A stretch of DNA of 13,850 bases, from contig JAUWZR010000040.1 in NCBI GenBank assembly GCA_030615235.1, forward strand, positions 1-13,850. Reading direction: 5' to 3'. The translations under genes and the position numbers were made by a program. Of the stretch, positions 1-6,681 are shown one piece after another. The stretch is from Promethearchaeota archaeon. Its GTDB lineage: Archaea; Asgardarchaeota; Lokiarchaeia; Sigyniarchaeales; SOKP01. The notes beneath the pieces were generated by a model. The model worked only from the letters and a program-made list of their open reading frames with translations, was not told the origin of the DNA and searched no databases. Positions within the stretch are counted from its first letter, which is position 1. Each line of letters begins with the position of its first letter.

Positions 1-6
1 CGTTAA

Positions 7-186
7 ACAAGAAATTCAATCCTTAATCATTACAACGAAAATCCCTCATTTAAATATATCGCAGAAAAATATCTCGAAACAACCAGTACTGGTCCTCAAA
101 AGATTACCATAGGGTGGAAAAAGAAACTTATGGAATTAAAGATAGACTATTTAATTGCATGTTTAATATCAGGTGGAGAACTATAG
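7..186 (+). pseudogene. C-terminal remnant of a TetR-type transcriptional regulator
   Basis: The reading frame after the TAA at 4-6 encodes about 59 protein-like residues, including 'YIAEKYLETTSTGPQKI' and 'IDYLIACLISGGEL', and then stops at 184-186. This resembles the ligand-binding C-terminal helices of TetR-family regulators as I recall them; I could not align it. If one base is restored near 183, the frame continues as 'GGELIGNFWNYLK', which fits that fold better and suggests a one-base deletion. The N-terminal part and DNA-binding helices are not in the window, and the in-frame TAA at 4-6 separates this piece from anything upstream. A TetR regulator beside an acetoacetyl-CoA synthetase would be a sensible fatty-acid-type control, but this copy looks broken. 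Alternatively it is an unrelated decayed gene. Confidence 0.35.
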
Positions 187-342
187 GAAATTTCTGGAAT
201 TATTTAAAAATCCTTTTTTTCATTTTTATTTTAAATTGTAAAGCGAATCTATTTTAATCGATAAGAAAACATTTAATAAAAATTGAGTAATAAAGTATAT
301 GAATAAAAACACATACAAATCAAAGGTTAAAGCGTAAAAATT

Positions 343-1314
343 ATGAAAGATGATCGAAAAAAGTTATGGGAACCCTCTGAGGATTGGATAAAAAATGCTA
401 ATATAACACGGTTTATAGAGTTTGTTAATAGAGAATACGGACAGAATATAAAAGGGGGAAAAGACCTACATAAATTTTCTGTAGATAAAATAGAAGATTT
501 TTGGGATGCTATGTGGAAGTTTTCTGATATAATCGCATCTAAACCATATGATAAAGTAGTAGAGGATTTAAGCGTTTTTCCCGGCACCAAATGGTTTCCT
601 GGCGCTCGTTTAAACTTCGCAGAAAATTTATTAAAATATAAAGACAATCAATTAGCTTTTATATTTCAAGGCGAAACTAAAGTAACCAAACAAATGACAT
701 ACGCAGAGTTAAACAAAACCGTTGCTCGGTTAGCAAAATCTCTCAAAGAACTTGGTATTAAAGTGGGAGATCGAGTTGTTTCTTACATACCAAACTTAAT
801 TGAAACACCTATTGCCATGTTAGCGGCAACAGCGATTGGAGCAACTTGGGCGTCATGCGGTGCTGAATTACAACCTAGCGCCGTTATCGATAGATTTGGA
901 CAAATCGAGCCAAAGGTCATGTTTACTGTAGATGGCTACTTTTATAGAGGTAAAGAGTTTAACATCATCAACAACGCTAAGGCTGTAATTGACGCTATTC
1001 CTTCAATCGAAAAAGTTGTCGTTGTTTCTTATATTTCTCAAAATAAACCAGATATCAGTACCATTTCTAACGCTGTCCATTGGGATGACTTTATATCCAA
1101 AGATGAGGAACCAGCTTTAAAATTTGAACAATTACCGTTTGACCATCCCCTATATGTTATGTTCTCCTCTGGAACAACGGGAGCGCCTAAGTGCCTTGTT
1201 CAGAGTGCTGGAGGTGTACTAATCAATCATTTAAAGGAGCTTATCCTCTCAACTGATGTTAAGCGGAGTGACGTTATCAATTATATTACTGCGCCCTCAT
1301 GGATGATGGTATAA
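343..1314 (+). CDS. Acetoacetyl-CoA synthetase, N-terminal part, interrupted by an in-frame stop
   Basis: Acetoacetyl-CoA synthetase adenylates acetoacetate with ATP and transfers it to CoA; it is an ANL-superfamily cytosolic enzyme. This part has the family's N-terminal cap ('LWEPSEDWIKNANITRFIEFVN'), the 'FPGTKWFPGARLNFAENLL' segment and the phosphate-binding motif FSSGTTGAPK at residues 274-283, followed by 'QSAGG'. The frame ends at residue 323 just after 'SWMM', where the family continues directly with 'WNWL'. The remaining half of the enzyme follows in the same frame from 1336. The stop lies inside a 27-base hairpin gap (1309-1335). Everything up to the gap is intact, so the gene is either very recently broken, expressed as two polypeptides, or joined by bypassing of the gap; the joined product would be 662 residues, about normal for the family. 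The start ATG at 343 gives the expected N-terminus; only a weak AGG lies upstream. Confidence 0.9.
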   Translation: MKDDRKKLWEPSEDWIKNANITRFIEFVNREYGQNIKGGKDLHKFSVDKIEDFWDAMWKFSDIIASKPYDKVVEDLSVFPGTKWFPGARLNFAENLLKYKDNQLAFIFQGETKVTKQMTYAELNKTVARLAKSLKELGIKVGDRVVSYIPNLIETPIAMLAATAIGATWASCGAELQPSAVIDRFGQIEPKVMFTVDGYFYRGKEFNIINNAKAVIDAIPSIEKVVVVSYISQNKPDISTISNAVHWDDFISKDEEPALKFEQLPFDHPLYVMFSSGTTGAPKCLVQSAGGVLINHLKELILSTDVKRSDVINYITAPSWMMV

Positions 1315-1335
1315 GTTTTCCTTATACCAGCCAAA
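1309..1335 (+). other. 27-base hairpin-forming gap inside the acetoacetyl-CoA synthetase frame
   Basis: Between two identical ATG codons (1306-1308 and 1336-1338) lie 27 bases that the enzyme family does not have; they read GTA TAA and onward. A perfect 9-bp inverted repeat, TGGTATAAG (1307-1315) and CTTATACCA (1321-1329), has a 5-base loop TTTTC. It starts within the upstream ATG and encloses the stop codon. Counting one ATG, the extra DNA is 30 bases, so the reading phase is the same on both sides. This layout (matched take-off and landing codons, a stop right after take-off, a hairpin at take-off) is that of translational bypass sites such as phage T4 gene 60 and the byp elements of Magnusiomyces mitochondria. 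That it works this way here is inference. Confidence 0.6.
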
Positions 1336-2361
1336 ATGTGGAACTGGCTTATTAGTTCCTTAGCTACGGGCGCAACAATATTCCTGTATGATGGAAATCC
1401 GCTATACCCAGAACCACTAAGGTTTTTTGAATTGATGGAAAAGCATAAAATTAGCATATTTGGTACCAGTGCGGCCTATATCCATTATTTAATGGGTCTA
1501 AATGTGAAACCTGCTGAGAAATATGATTTAAGCAGTCTAAGAGAAATTTCGCAAACTGCATCTACATTATCTCCTGAAGGATTTGAATATGTATATAGAG
1601 AAATTAAGCAAGATCTGTTCTTCAATTCGATAAGTGGTGGTACTGATATAAATGGTTGTTTTGCTGGAGCTATTCCAATTCTTCCAGTATATTCTGGAGA
1701 ACTGCAAGGTCGAGCTTTGGCAATGAAAGTAGAATCATATTCTGGTAAAGCAGAATCAATTGAAGACGAACAGGCTGAGCTTATATGCGAAGCACCTTCG
1801 CCCTCTATGCCAACACATTTCTGGGGTGATGACGATAATATGACTAAATATAAAGCTGCGTATTTTGATCATTATAAGGATATTGGTAAAAATGTATGGA
1901 GGCATGGAGATTACATTGTGATTCATAGTGATACTGGAGGTATAACCTTTTGGGGTCGTTCTGACGCAGTACTAAAGCCCTCTGGTGTGAGAATTGGAAC
2001 AGCAGAAATCTACAATGTTGTTGAACAACTTCCTGAGATTGCCGATTCACTAGTAATCGGTCAAAAATATGAAGGAGATATTCGCATTATAATGTTTGTG
2101 TTATTGAATGAAGGATATGAGCTAACTGATGATCTAAAAACCAAAATAAGGAAGACTTTACGTGAAAAGACCTCTCCAAGACACATTCCTAAGTTAATCT
2201 TTAAAACACCCCCAGATGCTATTCCCTATACCTTTAGCAATAAAAAAGTCGAAATTGCAGTCACAAAAATTATCCATGGAATGGCCATTGCTAACCGTGG
2301 CGCGCTAAGAAACCCGGAATCATTAGATTTCTACGAGAAGATGAAAGAAGAACTAAAATAA
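1336..2361 (+). CDS. Acetoacetyl-CoA synthetase, C-terminal part (continues in the same frame)
   Basis: This 341-residue stretch is the second half of the same enzyme. It opens with 'MWNWLISSLATGATIFLYDG', which joins onto the 'SWMM' that ends the first part. It includes the adenylation-core motif 'SGGTDING', the 'WRHGDYIVI' segment, the hinge-like 'FWGRSDAVLKPSGVRIGTAEIY' and the C-terminal domain 'SPRHIPK' and 'IPYTFSNKKVEIAVTKIIHG'. Its Lys303 (about 624 in the joined protein) sits where ANL synthetases keep the adenylation lysine. There is no stop, frameshift or gap in 340 codons, which argues against long decay. The ATG at 1336 could serve as a restart, but no ribosome-binding sequence precedes it and the part alone lacks the phosphate-binding loop. 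An oligo-T terminator follows. The end of a second, similar gene lies about 180 bases downstream. Confidence 0.9.
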   Translation: MWNWLISSLATGATIFLYDGNPLYPEPLRFFELMEKHKISIFGTSAAYIHYLMGLNVKPAEKYDLSSLREISQTASTLSPEGFEYVYREIKQDLFFNSISGGTDINGCFAGAIPILPVYSGELQGRALAMKVESYSGKAESIEDEQAELICEAPSPSMPTHFWGDDDNMTKYKAAYFDHYKDIGKNVWRHGDYIVIHSDTGGITFWGRSDAVLKPSGVRIGTAEIYNVVEQLPEIADSLVIGQKYEGDIRIIMFVLLNEGYELTDDLKTKIRKTLREKTSPRHIPKLIFKTPPDAIPYTFSNKKVEIAVTKIIHGMAIANRGALRNPESLDFYEKMKEELK

Positions 2362-2368
2362 AATAAAA

Positions 2369-2397
2369 TTTTCTTTTTTTTTTTTTTTCTTTTTTTC
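2369..2397 (+). terminator. Long oligo-T terminator of the synthetase gene
   Basis: Starting eight bases after the TAA stop is a 29-base stretch that is all T except for three C's (15 T's in a row in its centre). Archaeal transcription commonly ends at such tracts in the non-template strand without needing a hairpin. Confidence 0.6.
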
Positions 2398-2541
2398 TAA
2401 CTCAGATTTTAATTCTGTTAGAAAAGGCAGAGTGGTATTATCCATATTTGGTGATATCTTTAACTATTTATATTTGATGATATTTATTATTTAATATTTT
2501 ATGATCTTTAAAAATATCTGCACAGTAAGGATTTTTCCTTT
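2398..2541. other. Gene-free AT-rich spacer between the synthetase and its relic
   Basis: No credible reading frame, tRNA or other RNA is visible. It has a weak CTAAC/GTTAG inverted repeat at about 2398-2422, and two loosely similar stretches (ATATTTGGTGATATCTTTA and ATATTTGATGATATTTATT) about 30 bases apart. The box C-like TGATGAT has no convincing box D near it, so I do not call a C/D RNA. Confidence 0.4.
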
Positions 2542-2811
2542 ATGCTGGAAATTTATATAAGAACTTATGAATTAACGGACGATTAAAAAGCCAAGATTAA
2601 GCAAACTTTACGAGAAAAAACCTCTCCTAGGCATGTTCCAAAATTAATTGTTCAAACACCTCCAGACGGCATTCCTTACACCTTCAGCAATAAGAAAGTC
2701 GAAATTGCCGTAACAAAAATTATCCATGGTAAGTCCGTAGCTAATCGTGGGGCTCTACGTAATCCTAATTCCCTCGATTTCTATATAGAAATGAAGGATA
2801 AACTAAAATAA
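2542..2811 (+). pseudogene. Relic of the C-terminal end of a second acetoacetyl-CoA synthetase
   Basis: One frame of 90 codons reads 'YELTDD', a TAA at 2584-2586, then 'KTSPRHVPKLIVQTPPDG', 'IPYTFSNKKVEIAVTKIIHG', 'SVANRGALRNPNSLDFY' and a normal stop at 2809-2811. This matches the last roughly 80 residues of the intact synthetase at 1336-2361 almost residue for residue. The in-frame TAA replaces a leucine codon (TTA in the intact gene is CTA). Many differences between the copies are third-position changes, so both were probably selected as working enzymes before this one was truncated. Nothing of the first 570 or so residues remains upstream. It may be what is left of a tandem paralogue after deletion. 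Confidence 0.88.
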
Positions 2812-2859
2812 AAAAAACAGTTCCAATTATTTTTGGTTGCTTTTTTTCCATTTTTTTAT

Positions 2860-4131
2860 TTAATAATAAGTATCAGGATATGAATTTTCTTTAGGAAACA
2901 AAACATTAATAATTTCCCTTGATTCATGTTTTATCTTGGCATCTTTTATAATATAATTTATCTCTTCAAAACTCCTGTCCCCTAAGATTAACTTGAACAA
3001 GAATGATCCAGGTATTTGAAGATCACACGATTCTTCTTTCGGATATCCTTTTTCCATTTTAATAGAAGAAATTTGCCCATTATTAAAAGATAAGATAAAT
3101 GTTGTTTTGTAATTACTTATTCTTAAGTCTTGAGTTACACCCTGAAAATTTGAGTTATGAATTCTATTTTCTAATATTGGTTTTATTGTTTCTAAATATA
3201 ATTTTAAATTTGGAACCTTTATTTGCCAACCATAAGTGTCATACGTTGTTCCTCCAAGTTCGTCAATAAGTTCCGCTAAGTCTGTATCCTCCCTAACAGC
3301 CAAGTCAACTTGATCTGGATTTTCAATACTGGTGATTTCTTTAGTAAATTGAAGTATTTTTATCCCACATTCGCGATTCATATGTGAAGTTTTAATATCA
3401 TATCCTTTATTATCATAAGACTTTCCGAACGTGAAATATACTATCGATTTTCCACCCGTCTCAATTATATATGTTGAAGCTTTAAATTCATTGTAATTGT
3501 CATTAAAAAATTTAGAGATGTAGCAATCCTTATCAAAAATATTTGAGATAAAGAAATCCTCGTAATATTGTTTGTATTTGTTAGTAATTAGATCAATATC
3601 ATCTATGTTTGCTTTCCTAATCTTTAAAAATTCCAAATCGTCTTGAGGAATCTTTGATAGTGATAAAAACATTCTATGATCAAGAGGTATAGCAAATTCA
3701 TAGCCTAATTTTCGATAATAATAAGGGATACCTCTTATGACAGAAATAATATATCCTTTTTCTGCCATGATAAGTTCATAAAGTTTATTTAACTCAACAA
3801 TTAATTCTTTCCCACGATATTTTTCTATTGTCCCAACAAATCCCATTTCGCACACTGGAATGTTAATACTCCCAAATCTCCATTCTAAAGGCATTAAACT
3901 AATGCTTGATACAATTTTATTTGAATTTGAATCCTTTATATATAGAAATAGTACGTCTTCTTTCCTTAGATGGTTTAAAAATATATGATTAATATAATCT
4001 CTTACAGATTCACCATGTACGTTAACATTTAATTCTAAAATTTGTTGTAATTCTTCTTTCTTATTATTTTCAGCAATATGAATTGAAAACTTTTGATTAA
4101 TATTCCTCTGATATCCTTTTTCAAGTCCCAT
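2860..4131 (-). CDS. Eis-like GNAT N-acetyltransferase with C-terminal SCP2-like domain
   Basis: A 423-residue protein that probably transfers an acetyl group from acetyl-CoA to an amine; the substrate cannot be read from sequence. Residues 1-150 form a GNAT domain with the acetyl-CoA-binding stretch 'VGTIEKYRGKELI' (99-111) and the Eis-family segment 'IRGIPYYYRKLGYEFA' (132-147). A second GNAT-like half follows (about 165-300). The last roughly 100 residues ('FILSFNNGQISSIKMEKG' onward) look like the sterol-carrier-like C-terminal domain that completes Eis proteins, whose usual length is about 400. The binding loop has RGKE where RGKG is common, a small departure. The ATG at 4131 gives a complete N-terminus; no clear ribosome-binding site precedes it. 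The gene is divergent from the acyl-CoA dehydrogenase and stands alone on its strand. Eis-like enzymes are best known from bacteria, so an origin by transfer is possible but unproven. Confidence 0.8.
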   Translation of the reverse strand: MGLEKGYQRNINQKFSIHIAENNKKEELQQILELNVNVHGESVRDYINHIFLNHLRKEDVLFLYIKDSNSNKIVSSISLMPLEWRFGSINIPVCEMGFVGTIEKYRGKELIVELNKLYELIMAEKGYIISVIRGIPYYYRKLGYEFAIPLDHRMFLSLSKIPQDDLEFLKIRKANIDDIDLITNKYKQYYEDFFISNIFDKDCYISKFFNDNYNEFKASTYIIETGGKSIVYFTFGKSYDNKGYDIKTSHMNRECGIKILQFTKEITSIENPDQVDLAVREDTDLAELIDELGGTTYDTYGWQIKVPNLKLYLETIKPILENRIHNSNFQGVTQDLRISNYKTTFILSFNNGQISSIKMEKGYPKEESCDLQIPGSFLFKLILGDRSFEEINYIIKDAKIKHESREIINVLFPKENSYPDTYY

Positions 4132-4254
4132 TTAAGGTTTGTAAATGATATCATCTTTAGAAACTTTGTTGAAATTAATTTCCTTTTAAAATTTAATTAC
4201 AATCGAATATTCTAATTATTACATTCAATTAACGAAAATCTTAATGAGATTATA
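4132..4254. promoter_or_regulatory. Divergent promoter region with two perfect palindromes
   Basis: This 123-base spacer must hold promoters for the acetyltransferase (-) and the acyl-CoA dehydrogenase (+). It contains the palindromes ATGATATCAT (4145-4154) and GAAATTAATTTC (4171-4182), the second directly beside a TATA-like TTTTAAAA (4184-4191). The dehydrogenase start is preceded by TGAGA, a partial ribosome-binding sequence. In DNA this AT-rich, short palindromes also occur by chance, so the regulatory reading is tentative. Confidence 0.35.
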
Positions 4255-5511
4255 ATGCAAGAAAAAATAATTAGTGACGATATTCTGGAAAAAATTACTT
4301 TAGAAAATGTTTTTAAGATTTTTAACAACAATGTATTTCCGATGCTCAATGACGAGGAAAAAGAATATTGTAATGAACTCCAGGAATTTTGCTTAGAACT
4401 TCACCCTAAAATTGATAAATCTAAAGATGTTTATGTGTTATTTCCAGAACTTGGAAAGCGTGGCTATATGCAGCGAATCAATAAATGGAAAGATTTCACT
4501 ACTTATGGGATGAAAAAAGAAATATTGCTGGGAACGCATTTATCATTATTAGACCCTCAATTAGAATTAGCAAGATTAGCTAGTGGAATTTTATGTGGTA
4601 ATCCGACATTTCACTATTACGAACACGGAGGAACAGGTGAAACTATTCAAAAAGTTCAAGACGAATTAATGTCTGGACAGAAAATAGGGTGTATAGGAAT
4701 AACTGAACCTGAACGAGGTTCTGATGCCGTCAATATGACAACTGTTGCAACTAAAGAAGGAGATTCTGTGATTTATAACGGTGAGAAAGTATATACTACA
4801 AACGCTCCAAAAGCAGATTATTTTTGTACTTATGGGGTATATGATACAGATAATCCGCGCGATACAATGGTGCAAGCAATGATAAAACGTGATTTTGGCG
4901 TGAGAACTGAAAGATTGAAAATCAATTCAGTTCCACGAGTACACATTGCACACACCTACTTTGAAAATGTGAAGATCCCAAACGATTATATCTTAGCTGA
5001 TGATGGATTAGGTTACGTTAGATTGTTTGAAGGGTTGGTTCCTGAACGTTTAGGAATAATGGGTTCGGGTATTGGAATTTGTTGGTCAGGTTTAATATAC
5101 GGAATTCTTTATACTAATCTTAGAAAACAATTTGGCAAGCCAGTAATTAGATATCAAGGCGTCGGTTATGGATTAGCAGATTTACTTACTAAATCTATGG
5201 CAGCTACAAGTTTAGCACTCCAAGCAGCGACAATTTACGATGACAAGATACTATTTACCGATAAACCTTCAAAAGAGGCTGAAAAGTGGGCTGCGGGTAT
5301 CTCGTCTCAAGCGAAATATTACACTGCAAAGTTAACACACGAAATTTGTTACGAAGTTCAGCAACTTATGGGTGGTATCAGTGTTACCGATAATACTCCC
5401 GTAGATGAGCTAGCTGATGTAAGTAAGATTGAAGAAGTTATCGGAGGGGCTCGTAATATTCAACTTCTCTTAATTCAATCTCAAATTCAAAGATTTATGA
5501 GATTACTTTAA
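4255..5511 (+). CDS. Acyl-CoA dehydrogenase family flavoprotein
   Basis: A 418-residue FAD enzyme expected to introduce the alpha-beta double bond into an acyl-CoA and pass electrons to an electron-transfer flavoprotein. The family's core is clear: 'IGITEPERGSDAVNMTTVATK' (the flavin-contacting EPxxGSD strand), 'GEKVYTTNAPKADYF', 'LYTNLRKQFGKPVIRYQGVGYGLADL' and the C-terminal 'QQLMGGISVTDNTPVDELADV'. At the site where most members have the catalytic glutamate (YEGT) this protein has I396-G397-G398-A399, so that base is absent. A glutamate is present at 264 in 'PERLGIM', the helix from which isovaleryl-CoA and long-chain dehydrogenases supply their base. The substrate is unknown. No etfAB is adjacent. 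The nearby acetoacetyl-CoA synthetase suggests acyl-CoA metabolism. It ends at an oligo-T tract, converging on the hdrB-like gene. Confidence 0.9.
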   Translation: MQEKIISDDILEKITLENVFKIFNNNVFPMLNDEEKEYCNELQEFCLELHPKIDKSKDVYVLFPELGKRGYMQRINKWKDFTTYGMKKEILLGTHLSLLDPQLELARLASGILCGNPTFHYYEHGGTGETIQKVQDELMSGQKIGCIGITEPERGSDAVNMTTVATKEGDSVIYNGEKVYTTNAPKADYFCTYGVYDTDNPRDTMVQAMIKRDFGVRTERLKINSVPRVHIAHTYFENVKIPNDYILADDGLGYVRLFEGLVPERLGIMGSGIGICWSGLIYGILYTNLRKQFGKPVIRYQGVGYGLADLLTKSMAATSLALQAATIYDDKILFTDKPSKEAEKWAAGISSQAKYYTAKLTHEICYEVQQLMGGISVTDNTPVDELADVSKIEEVIGGARNIQLLLIQSQIQRFMRLL

Positions 5512-5514
5512 TCA

Positions 5515-5530
5515 TTTTTTTTTACTTTTT
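5515..5530 (+). terminator. Oligo-T terminator of the acyl-CoA dehydrogenase gene
   Basis: Nine T's (5515-5523) begin four bases after the stop, followed by a further T5 run. Confidence 0.5.
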
Positions 5531-5580
5531 ATTATTTTATGATTAATAATAACTTCCATCAAATAATCCCAATTAAGTTT

Positions 5581-5610
5581 TGAAAAATAAAAAACAAAAT
5601 CTAAAAAAAA
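5581..5610 (-). terminator. Oligo-T terminator of the hdrB-like gene
   Basis: Read on the minus strand, a T8 run (5603-5610) lies three bases after the hdrB-like stop codon, followed by more T-rich sequence. It faces the terminator of the convergent dehydrogenase gene. Confidence 0.5.
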
Positions 5611-5613
5611 GGC

Positions 5614-6510
5614 TTATTTTGCTTCTTTAAGCCCAAACTTTTCAAGAAAACCGGCTAATCGAGCCCGATGGAATTTCAGACCAAGATCATCAGGGTTAAA
5701 TCCGAAAGCTAAAGCGTACAGTTCGGTTAAATAGAGTATTGGAATATTAAATGTGTTGTTTGATTGAGTTCCCGCTTTCTTTTGATTTGTGTCTAATTGT
5801 TGAAAACACGCAGGACATATAGCAACAAAAGCATCTGCTCCGGCTTTAATAGCACTGGATAGTTTATTAGCTAACATTTGCATTGATATTTCTGGTTCAG
5901 TATTTCCAACTCCCGTTCCGCAACATATAAACTCTTCGTTGTATTCTACTGGTATTGCTCCAGTCGCAGCGACTAACTCTCGTAACTTCTTAGGCTCCAT
6001 TGGGTCATCAGTTTGAACTATTTCGGATGGTCTGTTATAGTGACAACCTGTGTGGCACGCTATTTTTAATCCGGTAAAGTCATGGGTGACGAATTCTTTT
6101 ATCTTGTCAGGACCATAATCGTGCAAAACTTCAACAAAATGCTTTACATTAATACTACCCTTAAATTCTTTTCCAATTTTGGCCAATATTTCATTTATCT
6201 TTTCCCTCTCGTGATCGCTATGAATCAATTCAGAATTTACCAACTTTAATGTTTGAAAGCAACCATTACAGAGAGAAATAATATCTTTTCCTTCGGCCTC
6301 GGCAAGCGTAAGGTTCCGTGCTCCCATTGCTAACCAACTCGTATGATCAACAGCATGAAATCCTACGGGATCAGGGCAACACGCAAAAGCAGCATCGGAA
6401 GTTTTAATTCCCAGTTTATCAAATACTTTTCGTGAGCTAGCTTCAATGAATGGAATCCGATTTCCAATTGTGCAGCCAGCGAACATTTTATATTCATCAA
6501 CTTTTGCCAT
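5614..6510 (-). CDS. hdrB: HdrB-like heterodisulfide reductase subunit B (two CCG domains)
   Basis: A 298-residue protein of the HdrB/CCG-domain family. HdrB carries the non-cubane 4Fe-4S clusters that reduce a disulfide such as CoM-S-S-CoB in flavin-based bifurcating HdrABC complexes. Both cluster motifs are complete: Cys13, Cys44-Cys45, Cys81 and Cys84, then Cys156 (with Cys152), Cys196-Cys197, Cys232 and Cys235. The length is typical. It starts with ATG after a GAGGAT ribosome-binding sequence at a suitable distance. No hdrA, hdrC or hydrogenase gene lies beside it; neighbours are a convergent acyl-CoA dehydrogenase and an unrelated nuclease-like gene. Its partners must be encoded elsewhere, and its true substrate is uncertain, since CCG domains also occur in GlpC, LutA and SdhE-type proteins. 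The family call is firm; the heterodisulfide role is inferred. Confidence 0.88.
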   Translation of the reverse strand: MAKVDEYKMFAGCTIGNRIPFIEASSRKVFDKLGIKTSDAAFACCPDPVGFHAVDHTSWLAMGARNLTLAEAEGKDIISLCNGCFQTLKLVNSELIHSDHEREKINEILAKIGKEFKGSINVKHFVEVLHDYGPDKIKEFVTHDFTGLKIACHTGCHYNRPSEIVQTDDPMEPKKLRELVAATGAIPVEYNEEFICCGTGVGNTEPEISMQMLANKLSSAIKAGADAFVAICPACFQQLDTNQKKAGTQSNNTFNIPILYLTELYALAFGFNPDDLGLKFHRARLAGFLEKFGLKEAK

Positions 6511-6515
6511 AATAA

Positions 6516-6521
6516 ATCCTC
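6516..6521 (-). promoter_or_regulatory. Ribosome-binding site of the hdrB-like gene
   Basis: On the minus strand GAGGAT lies five bases before the ATG at 6510. This is one of the few clear Shine-Dalgarno sequences in the window and supports that start. Confidence 0.55.
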
Positions 6522-6583
6522 AATTTAGTTTTGGAATAGTTATAATTATTCAAGTGCTAAATTTAATAAAAATATTGTTGAAT

Positions 6584-6601
6584 CAAAGTATATTTACTTT
6601 G
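6584..6601. repeat. Perfect 7-bp inverted repeat between the MBL and hdrB-like genes
   Basis: CAAAGTA (6584-6590), loop TATT, TACTTTG (6595-6601). It lies 74-91 bases upstream of the hdrB-like start and about 80 bases beyond the stop of the metallo-beta-lactamase gene, so it could be an operator for one or a 3'-end hairpin of the other. Confidence 0.4.
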
Positions 6602-6681
6602 TCATATCAAATTTGTTTTAAAATAAGATGTGCCTTGGTTCAACATGGATAATTAGATACGACACTCAAAACCTATCGCTA

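Noticed and set aside
327..647. 106-codon open frame on the minus strand
   Set aside because: It lies antisense to the well-supported start of the acetoacetyl-CoA synthetase and has no protein-like features.
1303..1341. The synthetase insertion as a bulge-helix-bulge intron removed by tRNA splicing endonuclease
   Set aside because: The insertion folds into an uninterrupted 9-bp hairpin. I cannot form the required two 3-base bulges around a 4-bp helix with the exon side TGTGGAAC.
2430..2530. Possible C/D box RNA from the TGATGAT sequence
   Set aside because: No matching CTGA box D or terminal stem is found at a suitable distance; the stretch is plain AT-rich repeat-like sequence.
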